This document shows, piece by piece, positions 17,767-27,163 of a stretch of 64,000 nt of DNA. The notes beneath the pieces are model-generated. The model searched no databases, was not told the origin of the DNA, and saw only the letters and a list, made by a program, of their open reading frames with translations. This DNA comes from Bin5 sp965220715 (GTDB taxonomy: Bacteria; Chloroflexota; Anaerolineae; Caldilineales; Caldilineaceae), in assembly GCA_965220715.1 (NCBI GenBank), contig OZ244843.1, positions 1,984,001 to 2,048,000 of the forward strand, written 5' to 3'. The translations under genes were made by a program, and so were the position numbers. Each line of letters starts with the position of its first letter. Position 1 is the first letter of the stretch.

Positions 17767-18777
17767 TCAGTCGACGAGTGTTCCGACGGCGCGCAACAGG
17801 GTCTCCTGTACGAGAAGATCGTGTTCAGGCAACCGGTCCGGCTCCTGTTGTCCGCCAATGGTGCGGAGGAAGGCCGCCAGTTCCTGGTCGTAGAGTTCCT
17901 GGCGTGAGCGGCTCTGGAAGGTGATCATCTGAACACCGGCGGCGTAATCCTCGGTAGCCTCTGCCAGGCAGAGGCGGATGCGCGATCCCGGTTCAAACGG
18001 CTCGACGATGATGGCGCTGCCTGCTGTGCCGTATACCTCGTAGCGGCGGGCCGTTGGCTGTGTTTCCATGGCCGCTATTTCCACCGTCGCTATGGCCCGG
18101 TCGAACTCGAAAACGCCCAACGTGTTGTCGGCGAACCCTTCGACGCGCTCGCCTGTACCGTAATCATCTGTGCGCAGAAAGCAGGCAGTCTTGTTGGGCT
18201 TGCCAAGGATCCAGATGACCTGATCGAGCATGTGGCCGGCAAGCTCGTAAAAGATGCCGCCGCGATGGGCGTTGATTTGCTCGCGGCGGGCTGCAGGGTT
18301 GTTGGTGGACATCTGGGCGCGGATTGCGTAGACGTGGCCGAGGAGGCCACCGTTGGCCCACTGGGCGATCCGGTGAAAACCGTCGTGGTAGCGCAGCATA
18401 TAGCCTATCTGAATGAGCAGGTTCTTCTCGCGGGCCGCGGCAACCACGCGCTGCAACTGTGCCCAGTTGTCTCCGGGAGCCTTGTCGTACCAGACGTGCT
18501 TGCCGGCTGCAACGATCTCCTCTGTCTGATCGAGGCTCTCAATGTTCAGCCCTTCGGACGCTACGGCGAGGATGGCTGGGTCGGCGAGCATCTCCTGCGC
18601 CGACTCGAACCAATGGACGGTCGCAAAGCAGGTATCGGAATCTGCAAGTTGTGCGCGGCGTTCGGTGTCAGGCTCAAAGACGCCGACCAGTTCAACATCT
18701 CGGTTGGACTGCATGGCGATCACTTTGCCTGCGGCGTGCGAGTGTTTTGTGCCGTATTGGGCCATCTGGACAGGCAT
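17767..18777 (-). CDS. Gfo/Idh/MocA-family oxidoreductase
   Basis: NAD(P)-dependent sugar or polyol dehydrogenase family, 336 residues. The N-terminal Rossmann domain carries unusual YGTKHSHAAGKVIAM in place of the common GxGxxG, followed by VELVGVFEPD. The conserved EKP-type motif appears as WYDKAPGDNW (Lys99 region), where the Lys is normally catalytic. The C-terminal domain has GGIFYELAGHMLDQVIWILG, matching the GG...D.G.H.iD pattern of the family, including the probable catalytic His. It lies 111 bases after the ABC ATPase gene and 32 bases before the MDR gene. The altered nucleotide-binding loop is worth noting. Confidence 0.85.
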   Translation of the reverse strand: MPVQMAQYGTKHSHAAGKVIAMQSNRDVELVGVFEPDTERRAQLADSDTCFATVHWFESAQEMLADPAILAVASEGLNIESLDQTEEIVAAGKHVWYDKAPGDNWAQLQRVVAAAREKNLLIQIGYMLRYHDGFHRIAQWANGGLLGHVYAIRAQMSTNNPAARREQINAHRGGIFYELAGHMLDQVIWILGKPNKTACFLRTDDYGTGERVEGFADNTLGVFEFDRAIATVEIAAMETQPTARRYEVYGTAGSAIIVEPFEPGSRIRLCLAEATEDYAAGVQMITFQSRSRQELYDQELAAFLRTIGGQQEPDRLPEHDLLVQETLLRAVGTLVD

Positions 18778-18888
18778 GGCAACTCCTTAGTGGGCGTAGA
18801 TTGAGACTTCACGAACTGCTGAATGAAGTGCTGCGAATCGACAAACTAATTGCAGACCTGCCCCCTCGAATTGGAGTGGGAATCGCCG

Positions 18889-21123
18889 CTAAGTGGTCTG
18901 CCCGTTTCTCAAATTCTCCCCTGAAACCGCCACCGCTGGCGAGCCAGTTTCGCCTCCCTCTTCAACGCCCTGGAGGTGCAGCTCATCCTGGAAGTGGCAG
19001 GCGCCGAAATGGTCTGCGGCATCGGCAAATGGTCGCAGGGCCGGCTCTTCCTGGACGCAGATTGGCTGGCTGTAGGGACAACGGGTGTGGAAGCGGCAGC
19101 CGGTGGGCGGGTTGGCGGGATCAGGAAGATCCCCTTTGGGCAATTCGCGCAGAGTTTCCAGCCCGGGCATTGGCAAGGGGATCGAGGCCAGGAGCGCTTC
19201 CGTGTAGGGGTGAACGGGGCGGGCGCAGATTTCGAGGGCGTTGCCCAGTTCGACGATCTTGCCGAGGTACATCACAGCGATACGGTCGCTGACATGGCGG
19301 ACAACCGCGATGTCGTGGGCGATGAAGAGCATCGAGAGGTTGAGTCGCTGCTGGAGGTCCAGCAGCAGATTGAGAATCTGGGCCTGGACCGAGACATCGA
19401 GCGCGGAGACCGGCTCGTCGGCGACGAGGAAATTCGGCTCGGTGGCCAGGGCACGGGCGATCGCGATCCGCTGCCGCTGTCCGCCGCTGAAGGCATGGGG
19501 AAAGCGGCTCTGGTGCGCCGCTCTCAGCCCGACCATCTCCAACAGTTCGCCGACTCGGTCATCGACAGCTCTCCCTTTGGCCATCTGATGAAGCATGAGC
19601 GGCTCGCCGACGATGTTGCGCACGTTCATGCGCGCGTTCAAGGATGAGAGGGGATCTTGAAAGACCATTCCCATCGAACGGCGGACGCGCTTCATCTCCT
19701 TTTGCGAAATGTGGGTGATCTCTTCAAGGAGGCCGTCTGAGCCAAAGCGGATACGACCGGCTGACGGCTCGACGAGGCGGGTAACGAGGCGGCCAACAGA
19801 TGTCTTGCCGCAGCCGGACTCGCCGACAAGGCCTAGCGTCTCGCCCCGCCGGATCGTTAAATCGACGCCGTCTACGGCGCGGACCGTACCGACCTGACGC
19901 CGCAAAAGGCCCCTGAGAATTGGATAGTGGAGCGCGACGTTCTCGATCTGGAGCTGGACGCTATCGTTGTCAGCGGGTGGGGTCGCGGCGGCGTTCGACG
20001 CCGGCCCATACTTGGACAGCTGGATTACGTCGGCATTTTTCACGGAATCAGCCTGCGTACCTTCGCCTGAGAGGGACGGCAGGGCTGTCGCAGCGTCGTC
20101 GGGGCCGTGCGACTCTCCGATGTCGGCATAGAGCCAACAGGCCGCGCTGTGGTCGGCGCGGAGTTCGACCACGGGCGGCGTTTCGTCGCACTTGGGCATG
20201 ACATGGGGGCAGCGGTCGGCGAAAACACAGCCCTCGGGCAACAAGGTAAGTTCGGGGACGACGCCGCGCAAGGATTGGAGGTGCGTCTTGCGCTGGCTGA
20301 AAAGACTTGGCATCGAGGCGAGAAGGCCCTGCGTGTAGGGGTGAGCCGGCTCTTTGAAAACTTCCTCGACGGTGCCGCTTTCCATGATCTTGCCCAAGTA
20401 CATGACTGAGATTCGGTCGGCGAGGTTGGCGACGACGCCCATGTTGTGGGTGATGAGGAGCACCGACATGTTCATGCGCTCGCGCAGGTCTTTGATCAAC
20501 TCTAGAATCTGGGCCTGGATGGTTACGTCGAGCGCCGTGGTTGGCTCGTCGGCGAGCAGCAGTTGCGGGTGGCAGACCAGCGCGAGGGCGATCAAGGCGC
20601 GCTGGCGCATGCCGCCGGAAAGCTCGTAGGCGTAGCGATCCATCTGGCCGGCGGGGTTGGGCAGGCCTACAAGGTCAAGCATTTCGACGGTGCGGTCGTA
20701 GGCCTCGGCGGGGTCAACGACCTCGTGTTCCAGGATTCCCTCGGTGATCTGCTGTCCGATGGTCATCATCGGGTGAACGGAGCGCATCGGTTCCTGGAAA
20801 ATCATTGAGACATCGCGCCCCCGGATCTGACGCAGCGCCTTCATGTCTTTGTACAAGGAGAGCGTCTCGGTCATGCCGCGGCGAGTGCGCAGCCAGATTT
20901 CACCGTTTTCGAACACAGCGGGCGGCGAGGGAACGAGGCCGACCACGCTGCGGATGGTGACGCTCTTGCCGCAGCCGCTTTCGCCAACCAGTCCGACGAT
21001 CTCTCCGCTGCGCACGTCGAGGCTGACGCCGTTGACCGCCCGCGTTGTGCCGGCAATGGAGCGGAAACTGACCTCGAGGTTACGGATATCTAAAACTTTA
21101 TCGGAATCTGAAGCGTTGTTCAT
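18889..21123 (-). CDS. Fused dipeptide/oligopeptide ABC transporter ATPase (OppD-OppF fusion)
   Basis: A single 744-residue protein carrying two complete ABC ATPase halves. Each has a Walker A motif (GLVGESGCGKS at 44-54, GLVGESGCGKT near 420), a signature (LSGGMRQRALIALAL and FSGGQRQRIAIARAL), a Walker B (LLLADEPTTALD and FLVADEPVSALD) and an H loop. Each ends in the oligopeptide-type C-terminal domain with four Cys (GCVFADRCP and GCRFHTRCP), typical of OppD/DppD and OppF/DppF. It energises uptake through the two permeases encoded just upstream. A linker of about 50 residues joins the halves. It follows OppC by 41 bases in the same leftward operon. Confidence 0.93.
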   Translation of the reverse strand: MNNASDSDKVLDIRNLEVSFRSIAGTTRAVNGVSLDVRSGEIVGLVGESGCGKSVTIRSVVGLVPSPPAVFENGEIWLRTRRGMTETLSLYKDMKALRQIRGRDVSMIFQEPMRSVHPMMTIGQQITEGILEHEVVDPAEAYDRTVEMLDLVGLPNPAGQMDRYAYELSGGMRQRALIALALVCHPQLLLADEPTTALDVTIQAQILELIKDLRERMNMSVLLITHNMGVVANLADRISVMYLGKIMESGTVEEVFKEPAHPYTQGLLASMPSLFSQRKTHLQSLRGVVPELTLLPEGCVFADRCPHVMPKCDETPPVVELRADHSAACWLYADIGESHGPDDAATALPSLSGEGTQADSVKNADVIQLSKYGPASNAAATPPADNDSVQLQIENVALHYPILRGLLRRQVGTVRAVDGVDLTIRRGETLGLVGESGCGKTSVGRLVTRLVEPSAGRIRFGSDGLLEEITHISQKEMKRVRRSMGMVFQDPLSSLNARMNVRNIVGEPLMLHQMAKGRAVDDRVGELLEMVGLRAAHQSRFPHAFSGGQRQRIAIARALATEPNFLVADEPVSALDVSVQAQILNLLLDLQQRLNLSMLFIAHDIAVVRHVSDRIAVMYLGKIVELGNALEICARPVHPYTEALLASIPLPMPGLETLRELPKGDLPDPANPPTGCRFHTRCPYSQPICVQEEPALRPFADAADHFGACHFQDELHLQGVEEGGETGSPAVAVSGENLRNGQTT

Positions 21124-21164
21124 CAGTTTGAGAGCGGTTCAGTGCCGTCGAAAATAGGAGCGAA

Positions 21165-22313
21165 TCAAAAGTTGGAATATGGGTCAAGGGCGTCGCGCAG
21201 GCCGTCGCCAATGAAATTGTAGGCGAGGACGGTCGCCATGATAAAGAATGCCGGCGCGATCAGCCAGGGCATCTGCGAGAGTAAGGAGACTTTCTGCGCG
21301 TCCTGGAGCAGCACGCCCCAACTGATCATGGGGGGCTGGATGCCGAGACCGAGAAAGCTCAAAGCAGTCTCGCCGAGAATAATGCCGGGGACGGCGAGAG
21401 TTGCCGCCACGATTACGTAGCTCAGATTGGTGGGCAGGATGTGGCGGAGCAGAATCCACCAGGTTCCGCCGCCGCCCATACGGGATGCGAGGACGAATTC
21501 TTCAGATTTAACGGCGAGTGTCATCCCGCGCACGACGCGGGCCAGGCCGCCCCAGCCGACGATCGAAAGCAGGATGGTGATGAGCAGGAAGATGCGAACT
21601 GAACTCCAGTGCCGCGGCAGAGAGAGAGAAAGCGCCATCCACAAGGGCAGGCTTGGGAAAGAAAGGAGCACTTCGATGCCGCGCTGGATGACGGAGTCGA
21701 CGGCGCCGCCGAGGTAGCCGGATGCCATGCCGATGACGATGCCGAGAATGAGGCTGATGGTGACGCCAATCAGGCCGACGGTGGCTGAGATGCGACCGCC
21801 GAAGAGGATGCGGGAGAAGAGATCGCGGCCCTGGGTGTCGGTGCCCAAAATGAAGACCGGCGAATCCTGCGCGCCGAAAAGATGCAGGTCGCTGTGCCAG
21901 AAAAGGAAAGTGAACTCCTCTCCGCGCACGAATAGTCGCAGAGGAAAGCGCTGGGTCGTATCCTTCGCGTACATGCGCTCCATCGTCTTGGGGTCGCGTG
22001 ACTGCACGGTGGCGTAGACGAATGGCCGCAGGTGGAACTGGCCGTCGGCGTCGATGAATGCGGGCAGAATCGGGGGATGCGCGACCTTTTCGAGGAAGCG
22101 GGTGCTGGGATCATAGGGGGCGAAGAAAGGACAGGCCAGCGTTATGAGGTAGATGAAAACGAGAGCGAAGGCGGCGACGACGGCAGCATGGTTTCTTAGG
22201 AAGCGCAGGTAGATGAGGCGGCCATAGGAGACCTGTTTGGTTACATCGAAGCGCTCTTCCGCCTCGGTTTCGGTCTGAGAGGCCGGGCCGTTTTCCGCAG
22301 AGTTTTGCTCCAC
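21165..22313 (-). CDS. Oligopeptide-type ABC transporter permease (OppC/DppC-like)
   Basis: Inner-membrane permease of 382 residues. It starts at a GTG with AAGGAG six bases upstream. One N-terminal membrane helix (about 43-63) is followed by a long periplasmic insert (about 70-165) and five further helices. The EAA loop reads LVLASRMGGGGTWWILLRHILPTN, the site that contacts the ATPase. The C-terminal ETALSFLGLGIQPPMISWG segment is characteristic of OppC/DppC. It lies 12 bases after the OppB gene. The insert is longer than in canonical OppC, as seen in oligosaccharide or opine-type members. Confidence 0.9.
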   Translation of the reverse strand: MEQNSAENGPASQTETEAEERFDVTKQVSYGRLIYLRFLRNHAAVVAAFALVFIYLITLACPFFAPYDPSTRFLEKVAHPPILPAFIDADGQFHLRPFVYATVQSRDPKTMERMYAKDTTQRFPLRLFVRGEEFTFLFWHSDLHLFGAQDSPVFILGTDTQGRDLFSRILFGGRISATVGLIGVTISLILGIVIGMASGYLGGAVDSVIQRGIEVLLSFPSLPLWMALSLSLPRHWSSVRIFLLITILLSIVGWGGLARVVRGMTLAVKSEEFVLASRMGGGGTWWILLRHILPTNLSYVIVAATLAVPGIILGETALSFLGLGIQPPMISWGVLLQDAQKVSLLSQMPWLIAPAFFIMATVLAYNFIGDGLRDALDPYSNF

Positions 22314-22325
22314 ACCACGCTCCTT

Positions 22326-23321
22326 CTAGCTTTCGAATCGTATACGCGGGTCGAGCCACGCCAGGCCGAGGTCCGCGAGGAAGTTGCCGATGACGAGGGC
22401 CAGGGTCAGGACGACGAGAATGCTGCAGGCGAGGTAGACGTCCTCGCCGAGCAGGGAATCGAGCAACAGGGGGCCGATCAGGGGCAACGTCAGGACAATG
22501 GCGACGATAGTTGAGCCGCTGATAATCTGCGGGAAGCGCATGCCGATGCTGGAGATGATGGGATTGATGGCGACGCGCAGGGCATGGCGAAAGTAGATCT
22601 TGGCGCTGGATAGCCCCTTCATCCGGGCAGTGTCGATATACGGTTCGCCAAGCGTGTCGAGCATGCGGGCGCGCATCACGCGGATCGTGCCGGCCGTGTC
22701 GCCGAGCCCGACGATGAATAGGATGATCCATACATGTTTGAGCATATCGACGAACTTTGCCCATGACCATTCAGCGGTGACATATTCGGGGGAGAAGAGG
22801 CCGGCAACGGTGGTCGCGCCGAGCAAAGTGACGGATAGCAGAAGAAAAACGAGCGCGGTAATGAAACTGGGCACGGAAACGCCCAATAGCGCCAGGAAGG
22901 TGAAGGAATGGTCCCAGCCGGAGTACTGTTTGATGGCGGAGAGCATGCCGATGGGGACGGCGATGACGAACATGAAGACGAGGGTTGCGATGCTGATCCA
23001 GATGGTCAGGCTGAGGCGCTCGCCCATCAGTTCGCTGGCGGGGCGATTGTGCTGCATAGAGTAGCCCATGTCGCCCTTCATGAGGGACCAGGCCCATTTA
23101 CCAAAACGGATTAACCAGTTTTCGCCAAGGCCGTAGCGCGCCCGATACATTTCGACGGTCGAGTCGATGACTTTGGGGTCGACGTTTTGCTCGGCAAGCT
23201 GCTCGCGCAGAGTTGTGAGAAAGTCGCCCGGCGGGAGTTCGACGATGATGAAGCTGACCAGCATGACCACCAACATGACGATGATCATCTGGATGAAACG
23301 CTGCAAAATGTAGGTTCTCAT
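22326..23321 (-). CDS. Oligopeptide-type ABC transporter permease (OppB/DppB-like)
   Basis: Inner-membrane permease of 331 residues with six predicted helices. The N-terminal MRTYILQRFIQMIIVMLVVMLVSF hairpin segment and the following PPGD motif are typical of OppB/DppB. The EAA loop is YIDTARMKGLSSAKIYFRHALRVAINPIIS. Ends with DPRIRFES, the common OppB terminus. It is separated from the upstream substrate-binding gene by 288 bases that hold a large inverted repeat, which may lower permease expression relative to the binding protein. Confidence 0.92.
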   Translation of the reverse strand: MRTYILQRFIQMIIVMLVVMLVSFIIVELPPGDFLTTLREQLAEQNVDPKVIDSTVEMYRARYGLGENWLIRFGKWAWSLMKGDMGYSMQHNRPASELMGERLSLTIWISIATLVFMFVIAVPIGMLSAIKQYSGWDHSFTFLALLGVSVPSFITALVFLLLSVTLLGATTVAGLFSPEYVTAEWSWAKFVDMLKHVWIILFIVGLGDTAGTIRVMRARMLDTLGEPYIDTARMKGLSSAKIYFRHALRVAINPIISSIGMRFPQIISGSTIVAIVLTLPLIGPLLLDSLLGEDVYLACSILVVLTLALVIGNFLADLGLAWLDPRIRFES

Positions 23322-23487
23322 GGAAAGCTATAGATGTACGGCTTGTGGCTGGCGGAACCGTGATTCAAGATAACCGACGATGAAGGGCCGTCAAAACGCA
23401 GCTTGCGGCGAAATGTGCTGAGCCTGACTCCCACCAGCCAATATCCCGCTATGCCATGACGGCGGAACCACGCGGGCGAGCAAGAAA

Positions 23488-23542
23488 GAGCCTTTCACAG
23501 ATCGCCGGTCTTGTCCAACAGGTGAAGATCTGTGAAAGGCTC
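23488..23542 (-). terminator. Large inverted repeat between the binding protein and permease genes
   Basis: Perfect 16-bp arms (23488-23503 and 23527-23542, GAGCCTTTCACAGATC type) around a 23-nt loop. Read leftward, in the direction of the operon, the stem is followed by TTTCTTG. It lies 67 bases past the binding-protein stop and 166 bases before oppB. A partial terminator or mRNA-stabilising stem that raises binding-protein output is the usual role at this site. Confidence 0.6.
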
Positions 23543-23609
23543 CGCATTCTACATAATGCAAAATTGTCGAAAGGCGGCGAACGAGATGCCCGCCAACGAG
23601 CGGCTACTG

Positions 23610-25601
23610 TTATTCAGTCCAGAACCAGGAACGGGGCCAAAATTCCTCGTCTCCGGCGCCGAGCTTCCAGGGAATCTCCTCTTCTCTGCCCCAGATGCCG
23701 CGCAGCTTTTTGTTGGCGATGAGGACGTGGGGGACGGTCTGGACCATGCCAATGAACCAGCAGGAATCGGCCATCCAGCGGCGGCGTTCGTCGATCAGGT
23801 CTTCGCGTTCTTCCTCGCTAATGACGCTGAGAATCTTGTCACCCAGTTCGAGGAAGTATTTCAGGTCGTCGGGCGGCTCAACGCCCTGGACCTCGTCAGC
23901 AGGCAACTCTTTTGTCACCCACCAGCGGTAGGACGGCGCACCCCAGCGCAGGCCGGTGCTGTGCTTGAGGTCGAACATGACGTCGCCGCCGATGCTGGAG
24001 CGGACGTAGGCGTGGGAAATGCCCTCTCTCCATTCGGCGATCATGTCGCCGGGCGTGGCGACGGTCACGACGGTACGCAGTCCAATTTCGTTCCAGCCCT
24101 CCGCGGCGATCTCTGCTGATTCCTGCGCGCCGGGATGCCAACCGGGAGCGGAGCCGAGAATGAAGGTCATGGTTTCGCCGTTCTCATAGGTGCGGAATCC
24201 GTCGTCGTCTCTCTCCGTCAGGCCCAGATCGTCGAGCATCTGAGAAGCGGCTTCAAGATTGAATTCGACCCACTTGCCATCGATTTCGGGGTCAAAGACG
24301 CCGGGCAGGCTGAAGCCATGGCCGATTTTGCCAAGGCCGAAGTAGGCGGTCTCATTGATGGTGGCGCGATCAACGGCGATAGAAAGGGCACGGCGGAAGT
24401 CGGCCTGCTTGAGAAGGGCATCCATGTTGGAATCATCGGCGTGTGCGCTGAAGTAGATGCCCTGCTGGGCGCCCTCGGGCTTGACTGTGTAAATGAAATC
24501 GAGGGTGTCGCCGGCCTGTTCGTTAAGGAACGGCACGTCCGTAACTGAGCCGAGACGGCGCTCCCAATGGGTCTCGCCCGCGACCAGTTTAAGCAAAATG
24601 ACATCCTTGTCACGTGAGCCAAGCAGGAGATTCTCCATTTCTTCGATATATGGCATCTGCTGACCCCAACGGTCTACGCAGTGGAAGTAGTGGTTGCGGT
24701 CCAAGCGGGCGATTTGCCCCTCGGCGTAGTCGAGCGGCTTCCAGCCCCAGAGTACGGGGCGCTCGGGGTCCTGAATGGTCATCCGGAAGGGCAGTCGGTC
24801 CTGCACTTCCTTCTGGAACTGCTCCTTGGGATCGTCGTACTCGTCCATGCGGTTGAAGTCGGGATGGTACTTTTGCACGAAGTGGGGCGCTGACTGGCTC
24901 CACAGACCGGCTTCGCCGCCGGCAACGCCGCGGCTCAGTTCGAGGAAGAGGGAGTTTGGATTGGCGAACTCAAAGCGGACGGTGAAGTCGTCGACGGCCA
25001 CGATTCTGTCGGTCGTGGTCTCCATGCCTGCCCAGCCCATCGGCGCATCGAGATAATCCGAGTGGATGACGTTCTCGTAGTACCACTGCATATCGTGGGC
25101 GGTGAAAGGCGTGCCGTCGGACCACTTGTGGCCTGCGCGCAGGTGGAATGTGAAGCTGGTGGCGTCGTCCGATACTTCCCAGCTGTCGGCCATGTCGGCT
25201 ACGAAAGTACGGGTATCGTCAGCGGTGTAGCGGGCCAAGCCGAAGGTAGCGAGACCGTTAATGCCGCCTGCATTGCCGATACGGACAGTGCCGCCGTATT
25301 TGCCCTGCTCTTTCTCCATCGCGACTGCATCGTAGTCGGCCCAAACGAGCGGATTCGCGGGCAACCGTTCCTCGACGGGGGGCAGTTCACCGGAACTAAC
25401 GAGCGCGGCGCTGGTTGGGCTCTCGCTGTACTGACCTGAAGAAGCGGGCGGCAGTTCTGCAGCTGCTTCGGCCTCTGCCGGTGCTTCCGCCGCTTCCTCT
25501 GCGGGCGCCTCGGCCGCACCACAGGCGACCAGCACACTACCGAGCGCGGTCATGCTGGACAGGCGGATAAATTGGCGTCGAGTAATCACGTGCTTCTTCA
25601 T
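23610..25601 (-). CDS. ABC transporter substrate-binding lipoprotein (SBP family 5)
   Basis: Extracytoplasmic solute receptor of 663 residues for the Opp-type transporter. The start at 25601 is chosen because AGGGAG is well placed and the signal peptide begins there. The leader MKKHVITRRQFIRLSSMTAL has a twin-arginine-like RRQFIRL and a lipobox (SVLVAC), with the acylated Cys followed by a Glu/Ala-rich tether (about 28-60). The mature part has SBP_bac_5 features (WSDGTPFTAHDMQWYYE, RALSIAVDRATINETAYFG). Family members bind peptides, nickel, opines or oligosaccharides. The neighbouring sugar-type oxidoreductases favour a sugar or glycoside ligand, but this is inference. Confidence 0.92.
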   Translation of the reverse strand: MKKHVITRRQFIRLSSMTALGSVLVACGAAEAPAEEAAEAPAEAEAAAELPPASSGQYSESPTSAALVSSGELPPVEERLPANPLVWADYDAVAMEKEQGKYGGTVRIGNAGGINGLATFGLARYTADDTRTFVADMADSWEVSDDATSFTFHLRAGHKWSDGTPFTAHDMQWYYENVIHSDYLDAPMGWAGMETTTDRIVAVDDFTVRFEFANPNSLFLELSRGVAGGEAGLWSQSAPHFVQKYHPDFNRMDEYDDPKEQFQKEVQDRLPFRMTIQDPERPVLWGWKPLDYAEGQIARLDRNHYFHCVDRWGQQMPYIEEMENLLLGSRDKDVILLKLVAGETHWERRLGSVTDVPFLNEQAGDTLDFIYTVKPEGAQQGIYFSAHADDSNMDALLKQADFRRALSIAVDRATINETAYFGLGKIGHGFSLPGVFDPEIDGKWVEFNLEAASQMLDDLGLTERDDDGFRTYENGETMTFILGSAPGWHPGAQESAEIAAEGWNEIGLRTVVTVATPGDMIAEWREGISHAYVRSSIGGDVMFDLKHSTGLRWGAPSYRWWVTKELPADEVQGVEPPDDLKYFLELGDKILSVISEEEREDLIDERRRWMADSCWFIGMVQTVPHVLIANKKLRGIWGREEEIPWKLGAGDEEFWPRSWFWTE

Positions 25602-25827
25602 GGTTCGCTCCCTTTTACTAGGTTGGCTTATGTCGCGCGCTATGCTAGGCAAAAAGATACAGCGGAGAACCAGACTGGAGACAAAGCATCCAAATTTCTA
25701 TAGAGTATACCCCACCAAATCGACGCACGCCAAACAAGCTTTTTCGGCCTCTCTTGCCCGCCGAAGATCGCCGAACGAAGCGGTATTTCGAGGATGCGAA
25801 TGATTGAGGACGGCCGCTGCGAACCGC

Positions 25828-26085
25828 TCAGAGACGAGAGCCACTCGCGAGCGCGAGCTGGGCATTGCCCCGCACATAGGGAATGCCGTCGGCAAGCGCC
25901 TTCTTCAACAAAGGAAGGGCTGATTCGGCTTGCGGGCCGATTCTGGCCAGGGAGAGGGCGGCGTTGTGCCGCACTAAATCACATTCACCCGTCGTCAACA
26001 GGCCGGCGAGCCGGGGAATAGCCTCTGCCGCACAAATGACGCCGAGTGCTTCGACAGCGTTGCGCCTCAACAAGCTGAAAAGGTA
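25828..26085 (-). pseudogene. HEAT-repeat protein remnant
   Basis: About 85 codons with two HEAT-like helical pairs (LLRRNAVEALGVICAAEAIP and VRHNAALSLARIGPQAESAL, then VRGNAQLALASGSRL). No good start codon lies at its 5' side; in-frame sequence beyond 26085 is a Gly/Ala/Arg-rich shadow of metF. The unit is therefore probably the 3' end of a truncated HEAT-repeat gene left behind metF. It could also be translated from a TTG near 26065 as a mini-protein. Confidence 0.45.
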
Positions 26086-26093
26086 ACGGCAAA

Positions 26094-27065
26094 CTATTCC
26101 TTCGGCTTGTCCCGCAATATCCCCGCCCGCTTGACAATCTCTGGCACCGCCTCCTCCTGCCGATAGGCCATGATGTGCACCCCATGCACCCCTTCGATCT
26201 GCTTCACCTCCTCGATGATCTCCACGCAGATCTGGATGCCCTCCGCCCTCTTTCCCTTCCTCGGCGTCTTCGCCAGCCTGTCCACAACCGCATCGGGAAT
26301 ATGCACGCCCGGCACGCGGCTGCGCATGAACTCCGCCGCCCGCTCCGACCGCAACGGCCCCACCCCCACCAGCATGTACACCCGCTCGTGCAGTCCCATG
26401 TCCCGCGCCCGCCGCATGAACGCCTCGAATACCGGCACGTCGTAACAATATTGCGTCTGGATAAACTGCGCGCCCGCCTCAATCTTCTTGGCCAGGCGCA
26501 GATGGCGCAGCTCCTGCGGCGGCACGAACGGGTTCGCGGCCGCGCCCAGAAAAAGGTCGGGGGGAGTGGTCAACTTGCGCCCGCTCAGAAAGACCCCCTG
26601 ATCCCGCATAATCTTGGCCGTGTGCAGCAGTTGCAGCGCGTCGAAGTCAAAGACCCGCCGCGCCTCCGGCTGGTCGCCCGCGCTCACGTCGTCACCGGTC
26701 AGGCAAAGCACGTTGCGCACGCCCAGCGCCGCCGCCCCCAGCAGATCACCTTGAATTGCAATCCGGTTCCGATCACGGCAACTCACTTGCAGGATCGGCT
26801 CATAGCCCGCCCGCGCCATCAGCGCGCAACAGGCCACGCTGCTCATGTGACAGTTCGCCCCCGAACCGTCGGTGGCGTTTATGCCGTCGCATACGTCCCC
26901 CAGCGCCAGGACGTTTTCGTATACATCCTTAGGGTCCGCCGAATCCGGCGCGTTCAGTTCGGCCGTCACCGCAAAGTGGCCGGCCTTCAACACCTGCAGC
27001 AAACGGGATTCGCAACTGTGCGATTCCCTGTCACTGGCGGACGGAGGTTGGTCTGAATGTGCCAT
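26094..27065 (-). CDS. metF: Methylenetetrahydrofolate reductase, MetF-type
   Basis: Flavin-dependent reductase that interconverts 5,10-methylene- and 5-methyl-tetrahydrofolate, feeding methionine synthesis or the methyl branch of one-carbon metabolism. The 323-residue product starts at the ATG at 27065. It has the MTHFR barrel: FAVTAELNAPDSADPKDV at the N-terminus with the catalytic Glu, DGINATDGSGANCHMSS, VLCLTGDDVSAGDQ for FAD binding and KIEAGAQFIQTQYCYD. It is preceded by the MetV partner gene 98 bases upstream, an arrangement known for the MetVF-type enzymes of acetogens. The C-terminus carries KQIEGVHGVHIMAYRQE, as in this family. Confidence 0.9.
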   Translation of the reverse strand: MAHSDQPPSASDRESHSCESRLLQVLKAGHFAVTAELNAPDSADPKDVYENVLALGDVCDGINATDGSGANCHMSSVACCALMARAGYEPILQVSCRDRNRIAIQGDLLGAAALGVRNVLCLTGDDVSAGDQPEARRVFDFDALQLLHTAKIMRDQGVFLSGRKLTTPPDLFLGAAANPFVPPQELRHLRLAKKIEAGAQFIQTQYCYDVPVFEAFMRRARDMGLHERVYMLVGVGPLRSERAAEFMRSRVPGVHIPDAVVDRLAKTPRKGKRAEGIQICVEIIEEVKQIEGVHGVHIMAYRQEEAVPEIVKRAGILRDKPKE

Positions 27066-27163
27066 AAGCAAGAAAAAAGGGGTGGGCGATCTTTGAAACT
27101 GAGGACGGTAAGGCGCGCCTCTGCTCCAAAGAGGCGCAGGCAGCGGGCCAACGCTGAACCGAT

